Positions 1 to 11,539 of a stretch of DNA of 64,000 bases are shown piece after piece. Made by a program: the position numbers and the translations under genes. The stretch's first letter is position 1. Every line of letters starts with the position of its first letter. The notes under the pieces were generated by a model that saw only the letters and a program-made list of their open reading frames with translations, was not told where the DNA came from and made no database searches. The DNA comes from Mayamaea pseudoterrestris (taxonomy: Eukaryota > Bacillariophyta > Bacillariophyceae > Sellaphorales > Sellaphoraceae), in contig BROI01000007.1 of the NCBI GenBank assembly GCA_027923505.1, positions 868,001 through 932,000 of the forward strand. Direction: 5' to 3'.

Positions 1-3000
1 TGGTATCCGTCTGCTGGACTTGCGACTGCGAACCATGATTGCGGCACCGACACTTACAAGCGCAAGCAGTGCTGTCGCTGCTGCAGCACCAATCAATGGA
101 ATGGACGATGACGCTGATGCGCTGTTTTCAGTTTTGTCCCCAGCAATAGACGGCTGCACCTCGAGGCTTTTTGAGACGGTCAAAGTGTTTGTTACGGCAG
201 CATTTCCTGGCGAAGGCATTGCTGAAGTGGATGGCGCGCTTGATACTGAAGGAAACAATGATGGTGACGTAGAAACTGACGGAGCATTTGATATTGAAGG
301 AAATAATGACGGAGGCACAGATATTGATGGAGAATTTGAAATGCTTGGCATAGCACTGATCGACGGAGAACTTGATATTGATGGAGAATTTGAAATGCTT
401 GGCATAGCACTGATCGACGGAGAACTTGATATTGATGGGGACGTTGAGATGCTGGGTTGATTGCTGATCGATGGTGTGAGCGACGGTGCAGCTGAGCTGG
501 TCGGTGATTGCGATACGCTTGGGGCCTGGCTTGGTCTAGCACTTGGGGTGACTGGTTGTTTTGACGGTATTTGAGAAGGTTGCCTTGACGGTTGCCTTGA
601 CGGTTGGTTGATCAGTGATGGTGTGCTAGACGGCTGCCTTGACGGTTGGTTAATATTTGTCGGCTGAGAAGACGGTACTCGAGAAGGTTGCCTTGACGGT
701 ATGTTGATCGCTGTTGGTGTGCTAGAAGGCTGTTTTGAAGGTTGCTGTATGGCCGTTGGCTGAGAAGATGGTACTCGAGATGGCTGCCTTGACGGAATGT
801 TAATCGCTGTTGGTGTGCTAGAAGGCTGCTTTGAAGGTTGCTGTATGGCCGTTGGCTGAGAAGACGGTACTCGAGATGGCTGCCTTGACGGAATGTTAAT
901 CGCTGTTGGTGTGCTAGAAGGCTGCTTTGAAGGTTGCTGTATGGCCGTTGGCTGAGAAGACGGTACTCGAGACGGCTGCCTTGACGGAATGTTAATTGCT
1001 GTTGGTGTGCTAGAAGGCTGCTTTGAAGGTTGCTGTATGGCCGTGGGCTGAGAAGACGGTACTCGAGAAGGTTGCCTTGACGGTTGGTTGATCGCTGTTG
1101 GTGTGCTAGAAGGCTGCTTTGAGGGTTGGTTTATAGCCGTTGGCTGAGAAGACGGTACTCGAGAAGGTTGCCTTGATGGTTGGTTGATCGCTGTTGGTGT
1201 GCTAGAAGGCTGCCTTGAAGGTTGGTTCGAAGCTTCTGGTGGGCTGGATGGCCTTCTTGAGGGCCGCACCGAAGGAATTACGGATGGCCGCAACACAGAG
1301 GTGGGTTGATTTGATTCCGTGCTTGGTGTCTGCGATGGCCGGTTGGAAGCGTTTGGCTGGCTGGATGGCCTTTCTGATGGTCTGACAGAGGGAACAGCGG
1401 ATGGTCTTGAAAAAGTGGTTGGTTGATTTGACTCCGTGCTCGGTGCTGTCGACGGCTGCAATACAGTGGTCGGTTGATTTGATTCCGTGCTTGGTGCCTC
1501 CGACGGCTGGTTGGAAGCATTAATGGTTGTTGGCACGTTTGAGGGTGTCAATGACGGGACTCCAGATGGTCTTGAAACAGTTGTTGGTTGATTTGACTCC
1601 GTGCTCGGTGCTGTCGACGGCTGGTTGGAAGCATTAATGGTTGTTGGCACGTTTGAGGGTGTCAATGACGGGACGCCAGATGGTCGCGCCACTGTGGTAG
1701 GTTGATTTGATTCCGTGCTTGGTGCTTGCGATGGACGAAAAACAGTGGTCGGTAGATTAGACTCTGTGCTTGGTGCCTCCGACGGCCGATTGGAGTTGCT
1801 AGTTGTTGTCGGCCCGTTTGAGGGTTGCACTGAAGGGACCTTTGATGGCTGCAGCACTGTTGTTGGCTGATTGGATTCCGTGCTCGGTGCCTGTGACGGC
1901 CGTAACAAAGCAGTCGGTTGATTCGATTCCGTGCTTGGTCCCACCGACGGTCGATTAGACGGCGGCGACGAAGACTCAATACTTGAGGGCTTCTGACTCG
2001 GGACCGGACTGCTAGTTGGTCCTTCTCTGGTAGGGACAGTAGATGGCTCTACGCTTCTTATGAAAGTAGATGGAGATGCACTGCTCGTGGGGCTGTTAGT
2101 GACTGATGGCGAAGCACTAACAGTCGCCCCCTTGCTCGGCGCCAGGGAAGTTGAGGGCGAGTTCGACTTTGCACCGCTCTTACTGGGAGCTGATGTCAGC
2201 GTCGGTGTCGCACTTCTACCGCTTTTTGTTGGAGAAACGCTTTCTTTTGGTGCCTTCGATGGAGATGCTGAGAGTGTTGGAAACGAGCTCTTTTTCCCAC
2301 GATTTCTGGAAGGCGCAGCGCTAATCGATGGAGCCGAGCTTCGTATTCTTCGTGATGGTGATGCTGAGCTAGAAGGTGATAGACTGTTCATCAACATTGC
2401 CTTATTTTTTGAAGGAGCGGAGGAAATGCTGGGCGACAGACTGCTGGTTGCACCTTTTGAAGGTGATGATGTGGTAGTTGGCGAACTCGATTTCTTGCCA
2501 CCTCTCTTGACTCTGCTTGGAGCGGGCGAAGTTTCTATATTTACTGATGGTTCGACTGATCTTGTTGGTCTCGCTTTGCGTCTTGACGGACTCTTCGTGG
2601 GTGACGCAGTACGCACTGCCGGTTGCAATGGCAGGCGCTTATTCGGAGGCCTCGTCGGTTCCCTCGGTCGATTAAATGTCGTTGGTTGATTCTTTGCCGT
2701 ATTTGGTCGAGGTGGAGCTTTGGGCTGTTTTATGTTTACGTAGCGTATCGGAGCCACCTGTTCGGCAATGCTACACGGGAAGACTGAGAGAATGCCCGAG
2801 GCTGTGAGATTTTTATGTAGCGCAGAAATGGCATCAGATTGTAACAATACTTACGCCTATCATCATCGCAGCGTATGCCACTCTTGGATAATTTAAAACC
2901 TTCTGCTCCTTTACTTTTTGATTTACTGCTCTTTTCACCCTTGACGGACTTTGAACCGATGCCTTGGCGATTGTTAGCGAAGCCTGCCCTGCCAAAGCCA

Positions 3001-3356
3001 AAACCGAAAGTACCGCCCCCTCCAAAGGAATTGCCAGCTGCGCCTGCGTCCTTCAAACTCCCTTTTAACATTTTGCTCTTTTTACTCTCCTTGCTCTTCT
3101 TACTCCCCTTGATCTGCTTTGCGGCCTTGGTACCTGGCACTCTAGTGGATTCGAGGTCAATAAGTTCATGCTCGACCCTGACCTGTGTCAATCTATGCAC
3201 ATCACTTGTATGCTGCGTTATCAGGTGATCCTCAAAATTGCTTTTCGACTCTTGAAAAGGAATGGCGAATGTTTGCTTAACATCTGCAGCGGCGACCAGG
3301 CTAATTGATGTGTGCATGACCAATGCCATGAGAATTGGTGGGATAAGCTTGGTCAT
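1..3356 (-). CDS. mucin-like PSxQPS-repeat membrane protein, 3' end off window
   Basis: Partial gene running off the left edge. Exon 1 is 2855-3356 and exon 2 is <1-2801; the 53-bp intron 2802-2854 has GTAAGT/CAG borders and both sides agree in phase 1. The chosen ATG at 3356 starts a signal peptide (MTKLIPPILMALVMHTS...); an in-frame ATG at 3404 is possible. Order of parts: signal peptide; Lys/Ser-rich block (KGSKKSKESKKSK, KSSKSKSKG) with a Gly/Phe-rich spacer; then about 900 residues of Pro/Ser/Thr/Gln repeats (PSKQPSSTPT, PSRQPSRVPSSQPT) with few other residues; and close to the edge a hydrophobic helix (LIGAAAATALLALVSVGAA) followed by basic RSRKSSRR, so a type I membrane topology. No catalytic domain is visible. 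Cell-wall or adhesion role is inferred from composition and from the two neighbouring paralogues. Confidence 0.8.
329..440 (-). repeat. 54-bp tandem duplication (18 residues)
   Basis: The stretch beginning ggagaatttgaaatgcttgg occurs at 329 and at 383, a 54-bp period, followed by a degraded third copy. It encodes Ser/Pro/Ile-rich repeats near the C-terminal end of the surface protein's stalk. Confidence 0.8.
625..1232 (-). repeat. 96-bp in-frame tandem repeat array
   Basis: A unit recurs at exactly 96 bp: the marker gctagaaggc (or a close variant) starts at 625, 721, 817, 913, 1009, 1105 and 1201. It encodes a 32-residue Pro/Ser/Thr/Gln module on the minus strand within the upstream surface-protein gene. 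Copies from about 721 to 1105 are nearly identical; outer copies diverge. Confidence 0.9.
1505..1690 (-). repeat. 114-bp tandem repeat (38 residues)
   Basis: The segment starting ggctggttggaagcattaat occurs at 1505 and again at 1619, giving a 114-bp period in the same coding frame of the P/S/T-rich surface protein. Two clear copies, with degenerate relatives between about 1290 and 1960. Confidence 0.75.
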
Positions 3357-4708
3357 TGAGAGGTTGATCGCTCTTGACGAGGGACTCGGTCTAGAGCAGC
3401 GCATCGATACGGTTACTTCTTCAATCTATAGAAACCAGATTTACAGCAGTATTATCGCTATTTTGGCAATTTGTCGAGCATGATCTTGGCCCGTTCATAC
3501 AAGTTGGTCGCGTTTGTTCATGTTTGAGTCTGATAAGAAATTTCAAACGAATACCGGTGCGAGTGTCAGTCACAATTCAATCTTGCTTACTACACGTGAA
3601 GAAACTTCAGTAAGACAACTTTGGCGAGACACCATTATTTAAAACTGGCCGATTAAAAACCCGGTACCGGTACTCAAAATGACATTTTCGACGGTTTTTA
3701 GTTAGGTGCAGATTCTGAAAGACGACTCGTCGGGCTTTCCAACGGTATGCGTAACGTATCTTATATCAAGATATTAGGTCCCGTAGAGAAGGAAAAAGTC
3801 TGAGTACCGGATAGTGTCGCACCCATTCGACGACGGAAACTCGAGGCAAACACCACACAAACAACAATCCAACACCACAGTCTACCCCAACAAACCCAAC
3901 AGAACCACCTCATGCCATTGATAACTTCATAACTCATGATACTTCATTGCAGAATGAGCTTAATCGGTGTGAATTGATTGCTCTACGCCTTGAAAGCACG
4001 ACCCCAGGCGAACTCTACTATTTCTCGCCTCCGTCGGTTTCGCTGTCTGGGCTGAATGATTTGACAAGCCAGCTACATGTTTCCGAAGATAGAAGCGGCA
4101 ATGTTGGAGGTATGAACGCGGCTGTGGTCACAGATCAGCGGCTGACCTGGAGCAGGCTTGCCGATGCCAACCCAAACTGGTACCTGGGTGGACCTCTCCA
4201 TTGGCCACAAGACTAATTTAAAGCCACATTATACTAATTAATACATTAATTAGACGTATGGTGTGGTATCAGGTGCTTTATGAGGCTTTAAGTTGTGTTT
4301 TATGATGGGTCCACTGGCGCAAACTTCAAACGCCTTTTTCTCGAAACGACTTTTTAACCTCATCCTTCAGTTAGACAACTTTGGCGAGATACCATTAATG
4401 TTGACGACAAGGAGAATGATCAGTGAGTGGATCCCGCTTATCGTGAAGAAAGAGGCGCAGCGCTAGCCCATCGTGCTGTTCAGTAACAAAGAATTTGCCC
4501 CCTGTCCATCGTGTAATCGTATGGAAATAAGCAAGCAAGCAAGTAAGCAAGCAATACTTTTAAGAATGAGATGCATGCATGAAAAAAATTCTATACCGAC
4601 ATTAATTATCCTGGAAAGAGTTCTTGCTCTATGTATTTTCTTAATCTCACTTCTCATATGAATCGGCAGATAGACCCAACACTTGTAGAGCATTAGGTGT
4701 ACCAATAA
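3357..4708. other. intergenic 1.35 kb with repeat pair and possible ORF remnant
   Basis: No convincing gene. It holds a 33-bp direct repeat pair (separate entry), a GCAA/GTAA microsatellite-like run around 4530-4552, and a plus-strand frame open from 3815 to a stop at 4216. The latter has no ATG near its start and no recognised domain, so it could be a gene remnant or chance. The TACCGGTA palindrome lies at 3665-3672. Confidence 0.5.
3605..4397. repeat. 33-bp direct repeats 760 bp apart
   Basis: 3605-3637 and 4365-4397 match at 31 of 33 positions; the shared core is gacaactttggcgaga. They bracket about 727 bp without a convincing gene. They could be ends of a small inserted element or a local duplication; no transposase is visible. 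Confidence 0.7.
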
Positions 4709-6994
4709 TTAGTAGTCCCTCAAAAGCCACGGATCGTCGTCGCTGTGCGGCACCCAAGAATGCATATCATCTTCGGCATTATCATCATCAACATTTTCCT
4801 CCTCTGGCGCCAAGGCAAACGGACTATCAAACAGTGAAGAACTGTCATCTGCTGTGGCGATACAAAACTCGATTTCGTCTTCGTATACACTTTCGCTTGG
4901 TTGCGTCGAACTATCTGACGTTGGCACTTTCCTCTGGTGCCGTTTCCGTAATTTCTTTTCTTCTACCGTCATTCTTTGATTCCATCGCGTAAGGGCGATC
5001 GCAGTCCCGAGCAAAAAGACCGACGCAGCGGCCGATGCTGCTATGAAGGCAACCGGAATCGTTTGCACGCTTTCCTTGCTGCTTGAGACGATAGTTGGCG
5101 CTCCTGATGGTACATTATCGGTAGAATAGACGATATCCGTGGCTGAAGAGATTAGAAACACAAAAAAAGCACATGAGAACGTTCAACCTCGTTTTGCTTT
5201 CATCGTGTAACAATTTTATACGTACTGGTTGATAGCGGATTGTCACTTGGAAGCGATGCTAACTGTGTAAGCAATTCAGAAACTTGCGGGGGCGAAAGCG
5301 CTGTTTGAATCAATGTATCAACGTCTACTTGTGTCGGCATGACTTCTTCCGCACCGGTAAACGACGCGCTTGGATCATAACCAACATCAGTTGTACCAGC
5401 TCCCGGTGAGCTACCAGTTGGTGTCGCCACAAAATCCGTTAGACTCACCAGCGGACTTAGCGCAAACGTATCGTTAAAGTAACTTTCCAGGTAGCTATTA
5501 AGAATGGTAGACGCTGCGGCAACATCGTCTTCGGACGGAGTTGCCGATGAACTCGTAGTGAACTCAATCGCAAAGGGTGTGCCGGAGACACTACCGGCCG
5601 ACGTGGGTGCTCTCGACAAAGCAGGACCGACTGATATCATTGACAATGATGGCGCTGTAGTAGTTTCGGTAGAAGCAACTGTTGGGAGCCCCGTGCCACC
5701 AGCGGAAGGCACTGCCGTCGGACTAGATCCAACTGACGATGAACTTGAAGGAACAGCAGATTCGGCGCCAGTCGACGGTCTAGTTGTGTCAACACTGAAC
5801 GATGGACCGGCAGTAAGCGTGCTTGGTCCTGGCGTCAATGACGCAATCGTCGGAAATGCAATTGCAGTGGGCGAAAGCGACACTGTTGGAAAGACAACCG
5901 CAGGTGCTGAGGGAGTTGGACCAAGCGAAACTGACGCAGACGTTGGCGTAGACGTGATAGTTGGAAACGCAATCGTAGTGGGCGACGGCGAGACGGTTGG
6001 TAATTCTACCACAGGAGCTGCAAAAGTTGGGGTGACTGTAGCTGTTGATGGCGCTTCTACTGTCGTCGGCCGGCTAGTGGTGCTTATACCAGTTGGCACA
6101 ATCGTGGAAGGTGTAGATGGTTGCGTTGCAGAAGGTGAAGGAGCAACTGTTGCTTCCGCAGCGCTGGTCGGCGTTGGCGCGCCCGTATTGCCTCCAAATG
6201 TTGGGATACTTGTGGCAGGCATTACCGTTGGAGCACTCGTTGCCGCTGGTAACAACGTCGTAGTCGCAGCTGGAGCCAATGTGGGACTAGTCGTTGTCGC
6301 TGCTGCGGGTGTTGGAGTGCTCGTCGACACTGGAACCATTGATGGAACACTCGTTGTTGCTGGAACCGATGGTATTTGCGTGGGAACAACAGAAGTTCCT
6401 TTTGGAGTAGGCGTTGGTCGCGGAAAGAGAGTATTCAGTTCTGGAGCAGTCGTTGGAGCCGCGACTGGTGCTTCTGCTGCCGTCGGTGATTGACCAATCG
6501 GCACTTTGACGCAAGGGTCTAATAGTAAAGTGATGAATTCGGATAGTGAGGAATAAGTCGCGGGCAACACCAAATAAAAGCCGTCTTTAAGCATACTTAC
6601 GTGGATGAATAATATAGTGATTCTTGTAAGCCTTGCTGCCATGGCTTGTTGGCAGTGGATACGGCCCTGGATAAGCCTTGCCGTAGGGAGGAGGCGGTGG
6701 CAACCCTTTTGAAAATCCTTTGGATCCCTTGATACCCTTCTTTGATCCCTTCAGGTTCCGTCGATCGCCAAAGTAACTCTTTTCCGACCCACTTTCTTGC
6801 GGACAGACTATGATCCAATCGACTCCATACATTTCAAACGGCGAACTTGCTGTTGCAGTTTCGTGTTGCGCCATTTGAACAGAGTGATGACTACTCCTCA
6901 ACCGCTGATGAAGCCGTTCGGTTTGGACCGATATCAACGACTCGGCGGCAGAGCAAAGCAGGCCTAATAGCATGACATGTCGAAAAGATGACAT
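4709..6994 (-). CDS. mucin-like type I membrane protein with SEA-like juxtamembrane domain
   Basis: Three exons: 6601-6994, 5226-6518 and 4709-5142; introns 6519-6600 and 5143-5225 have GTAAGT/TAG and GTACGT/CAG borders and both are phase 1. Product 706 aa. Signal peptide (MSSFRHVMLLGLLCSAAES), then a short ectodomain with one Cys, LKGSKKGIKGSKGFSKG, a PPPPPYGKAYPGPYP stretch, a stalk of about 290 residues dominated by P, T, S, A and V, then about 110 residues of mixed sequence (from AIEFTTSSSATP to SDNPLSTST) that align with the next gene's juxtamembrane domain. A membrane helix (VAFIAASAAASVFLLGTAIAL) and an acidic tail of about 80 residues ending DDDPWLLRDY follow. I call the domain SEA-like by position and size only. 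Role in wall or adhesion is inferred. Confidence 0.85.
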
Positions 6995-7647
6995 TTTTCT
7001 GTTGCGCTACTCTTGCTTGATGTTTTTGAGCTTGTCTACTTTTCGTGTTTATAGCAAGATAGCTTGGCTCAAGCTGCTAAATGCCAAAGTAAGCAGGTGA
7101 ATTAACGAGTAGATTGCCGAGTAACACCTTGTTTTCTTTCTCTCTCATCTACCCAAGGAAGGGGATGCACGGATCAAGGAAGCATGACGAGACGAAACAT
7201 TTGGCGAGAAATTTGATTTCGACAAATTGTCGGCTATGGCCAAAATTGATGAGCGAATGCGTCACACGTTGATTCCGAGTGATCTTAGTTCCTTTCCTTG
7301 GCATTTATAATTATCATTTCAAGCATTGCAAGTCTCCGCTTTTTATAGGCATGCCTCTTGTAGACATTGTTGTATGTATTAAAGAGAATGGGAAGTACAT
7401 CTTGAAGGAATCAGTGGTCGCCCTTTTTTGTCGAATCGTCGTCGCCAAAGTAAGTCTTTGGTTGTCGCACAGTCATTATATCACCGCTACGACATCAAGC
7501 ACGATTCCTTTTCTCGTCGCTCGCTGAAGCTGTCGAGATTGATGCGAACTTGCATCATCATATCATAACGTATTGAGACAAACGACCAACATAAAAGATA
7601 ATGAGTGTTAATATACAAATGGTGGATATGTCGCGGAGCTGGATGTT
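6995..7647. other. intergenic, no gene seen
   Basis: About 650 bp between the start of one surface-protein gene and the end of the next. AT-rich, with no ORF of coding character and no repeat that I can see; it should contain the promoter of the gene that starts at 6994. Confidence 0.6.
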
Positions 7648-10600
7648 CTATCTCAGTGAATCCATAAACGGAGAATGAAAGAGTGGATCGTCCAAATGAT
7701 CATTCCTTCGCCGCGGGATGGAATGGAACTCAATCTCCATGTCGTCAAAGCTTGCATGGTCAGCGGACCAAACTGTTATATTTCTCATTAATCGCTCCGA
7801 TCCTGTCAGATAGCCTTCTCTGATTCCTCCATAATCAGAGCCGGAGACGTGCGTTGCCTCCTGCCAATCATCGGAAAAATCCTTGGCTGTCCGCCTCTCT
7901 CGCAGCCGCAATTGCAATCGTTTCCTACGACTCGACATTGCTGCACCAACCAGTAGAACAACAAAACTAGCACCAACGGCAACTCCAATGCCCGCTCCCG
8001 CGGCTGCAATGGTACTAAAGGCATTCAATGAGCTTGCACCGTCGACTGCTTGAGCGGACGCTTGGTCATTGGACGCGTACGTTGCGTCGGTGACTTGCGA
8101 AAATGGATTGTTTGAAGGAAGCTGCTGCAAGTCAAGCAGCAGCGTTTCGACATTTTCAGGAGCAAATGCTCTACTTATGAACGAATCGAGCTGCTCCTGG
8201 CTTGGAACAAAGGACGAGTCGGGAGAAAAGGTCACATTCACATCGTAACCCAATGTCGCTGGATCAGTAGAGTTTGTCGGGCTCGTCCACTGAAAGTCAT
8301 CAATTGTTGCTCCTTCAAAACCTATCAACGATGAATAATTTGTAAGCGTAGGAAACATAGAATGAGTTTTGCATTGGCGCAAGTCGCCTACTTACCCAGC
8401 GAGAGCCTCAGCCAATCTTCCAAGTGGGTCATCGTCAAATTTGCGGCATTGTTAATTTGCTCATCAGACAAGTCACCTTGGACTCCTTCATACGTGATAT
8501 CAAAAGGCGCCTGAAATGAATAACATCGAAATGCGTGGTTAGAATCATCCGCATACGCCAAACTAGCTGCATTGCCAATATAACTTACTGGTTGGGTTTC
8601 GACAGATGCTGTTGGCACAGCGGCGCTTGGCACAAGCGTTGCTATAGATGTAGGAGCTGGCACAGCTGTCGGCCCTACAATTGTCGGCAGTGTCGTTCCG
8701 GCTGTAGGGCTGAGTGCGCTGGGTACAAGCGTCTCCAAAGATGTTGGTCCTGGTAGAATGGTTGGAGTTTCAACCGTCGGCGACGTCGTTCCCGATGTAG
8801 GACCGAGGGCGGATGGTACATTCGTGACGGCTGCGGATGGAGCAGGTAAGGCAGTTGGAGACAATACGCTCGGTTCGCCTGCTGCCGGCGCTACTGTCGG
8901 CTGAGCTGCGCTTGTTGGAGATGTGACGCTTGGTGCAACAGCCACGGTCGGTTCCGGAGGTATGGTCGGAACTTGCACTGCCGGGGATAATGTCGGCGTC
9001 AATGCATTTGCACTTGGCAAGGATGTGACTCCGGCAGCGATGGGAGACTGAGTCGGCGCACCTGCAACCACAGGCTGTCCGGTCAGACTTGGCGCCATCG
9101 TCGACCCAGCAGCCGGGCTTATTGTTGGAGCTGCAACCGTGTTCAAGGAAGGCGCCGACGTGTCTATCGCTGCCGTCGGACCTGGAACGATAGTTGGGGT
9201 CAAGACGCTTGGCTCACCGGCGCTTGGGGTTGATGTTGGCTCGCTGGCTGTAGTAGGAGCTGTCACAGTTGGTGCGGGTGCTACAGTGGGAGTCTCAATA
9301 GTGGGTGCAATGGCACTTGGTTGTATTGTGGCGCCAGCGCTTGGCTGACTTGCCGCCGAAGTCGGTGTCGAAGTCGCTCCAGCAACCGGAGCTGTAGTAG
9401 GTTGTATTCCACCACTGGACGACGGAACTTCTGTCCCTGAGCTCGTGGTTGGCACTTCCAAGGAAGGTACGCTTGTGACTGCAGTCGGCGTCGTTACAAT
9501 AGTCGGTTGAGAGGCTGGCAGAATCGTAGGGGTAGTAGCAACTGCACTTGGCACTAAAGTAGCACCTGCAACTGGCAATGTTGTTGGTCCACTTGCAACC
9601 GTTGGCAAGGATGTAGCTCCGGCAGCGGTTGGACCTGATGCTGGCGCAATTGTTGGGGCAACAACTGCAGACGGCACTTGTGTTGCACCTGCAACTGGAG
9701 ATTCAGTCGGTCCGCTAGCTGCCGTAGTAGGTCCCACTGTACTTCCAGCGATTGGTGATACTGTAGGCTGCGCGCCCGCACTGGACGACGGAGCAGTCGT
9801 TGCACCCGCAATCGGCGCAGACGTCGGACCAGCGCTGACTTCCCCCGCTACTGGACTTGCGGAGGGTTGAGTCGTTTCGCTTGTTGGTGCAGACGCTGGG
9901 CTGGTGGTGCCTGTCGTGGCACTGCTGGGAGCTACAGTGGCTGTTGGACCTTCCGGGACGGTTGGCGTAAGCCCGCTGGATGGGGCTCCTGTTGTTGTCG
10001 CTACTGGACTAGCAGTCGCAGCTCCACCAGTACTTGGAGCGGTAGTTGATGCTGGCACTGTCGGAGCAAGTCCTGTCGACGGAGCTTCAGTTGCCGCCGA
10101 CACAGGACTTGTCGTTGCAGCTCCTCCAGCATTCGGTACAGAAGTCGCTCCTCCAGTGCTTGGCGCTGTAGTCACAGGACTCGCTGGAACAGTTGGGGCA
10201 CTAGCTCGGGTAGGCGCTTGACTGGATGAAGCACTGGTAGGCATGGATGCTTGCGGACTCTTCGATGCAGCCACAACGGATGGTGACTGGCTCGGCACTA
10301 TGGTCGCGACGAAACATCCTTTTGACGCTTTTGAACCTTTCACTCCTTTCGATCCCTTGAAGTCCTTCGATGACTTTGACGACTTTTCATCGCTGCAGTA
10401 TGTTGGAGCGGTCGTTATCGTTGGAGCAGACGTCGGCAATGGTGACTGGCTAGGCATGGGACTTGACGTTGGACTTTCGAAGCATGAATCTTTGGATGCA
10501 GACCCTTTTCCGTGGCAGTGATCGCCTTTGCTTTTCTTCTTTTTTCGCGACTTCTTACTCTTACCTTTCTTGCCACTCTTTCCCGACTTTGCATCCTTGC

Positions 10601-10889
10601 CCGACGGTAGATTGCTGCCCTTCGATTTTCTGTTGCCAGTAAATGTGTCTAAGAGTCCTTTTGAGTAGCTCGGCGCTGGTGATGAGACGGGTGCTCTCGA
10701 GGCTGGTGCTGTGGTCACGTTCTGCGGTGGCGTGATGGGCGCGGGAGCAAATGTTGTGGTCTGCAAATTACGATGTGCCTTACTGTCGGCTGAATTTGTG
10801 GTGTGCCTGAGTGAGACTGCGGAAGATCCCTGCAGCAGCGCCGAGCTTACAAGCAGAATCAGCGCTGTCTTCACCCTCGATTTTCGCAT
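7648..10889 (-). CDS. mucin-like type I membrane protein, largest of the cluster
   Basis: Three exons: 8589-10889, 8396-8510 and 7648-8321; introns 8511-8588 (GTAAGT/CAG, phase 0) and 8322-8395 (GTAAGT/TAG, phase 1). The first intron has no stop and would read through; removing it aligns APFDITYEG with the paralogue's TPFAIEFTT. Product 1029 aa. The start at 10889 was chosen because it begins the signal peptide (MRKSRVKTALILLVSSALLQ); in-frame ATGs lie upstream at 11105 and 10952. Parts in order: Lys-rich block (KKGKSKKSRKKKKSKG), second block KGSKGVKGSKASKG, a stalk of about 530 residues of P/T/S/A/V, a SEA-like domain, a membrane helix (AAGAGIGVAVGASFVVLLVG), then a basic and Ser/Asp-rich tail of about 95 residues. 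Homology with the preceding gene over the last 250 residues is clear by eye. Secretory route to the cell surface is inferred. Confidence 0.85.
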
Positions 10890-11539
10890 TGTTGCGTTTT
10901 GTAAAAAGCAAACGGTGAATATACTATCGTTCCCTACACAAGGCTCCGCCATTTTGCAGTTCAATAACAAGGAGGTTCGAGACAAAGATGGATGGGTGCT
11001 CGTTTGGTGGCTCGATGCGCACTGGACGCTGACCAAAGGTGCTCCACAAAATTTGCATCCAACGGGTCGCAAGGTGCACCTCGATTCGATACACAAAAGT
11101 GACATTGTTGCTTCTACGACATTACATATTACTATCCACTACTAGTATCATGGATCCTGAAATTAACAGTATCTTACTCTTAAACACAATGCGCTACCTT
11201 GATCATGCCGCGGGATCAAGTTTGAAAGACTCTTGGGCAAAGGGCAGAAGCCAGAAGCAGCAAGCGCGATGTGATCGTGCGAAATAATCGAAAACAGCTG
11301 GCTCGCCTTGCTCGCTGATGATGTCTGATCGGTTTCCTTTCAAAAGTCTGCGTCGACCATGGGGAATTCGTTTCATCTCGTTATCAAAAAGCATCAAGTT
11401 TGGCTCATCTCTTGACGACAGATACCATTTTTTCATTTGTGTTGTTTATTTTAAATGAGATTAATATATACATTGACGTTTGCAAAGATTGCGACGGCAT
11501 GGCAATTGACTGCCCCACACAATTACAGGCACCGACGAC
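10890..11539. other. divergent intergenic region
   Basis: Separates the minus-strand surface-protein gene from the plus-strand thioredoxin-like gene, so it should hold both promoters. ORFs here are short, mostly open antisense to possible upstream extensions of the surface gene, and I support none of them. Confidence 0.5.

Noticed and set aside
2060-2689. Plus-strand 209-aa open frame
   Set aside because: Mirror of the minus-strand PSxQPS repeat exon; biased composition and no independent signal.
3815-4216. Plus-strand open frame between the direct repeats
   Set aside because: No ATG near its start, no domain; kept only as a possible remnant.
5504-6493. Plus-strand 329-aa open frame rich in Val/Gly/Asp
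   Set aside because: Exactly antisense to the P/T/S stalk of the minus-strand surface gene; low-complexity codons leave the opposite strand open.
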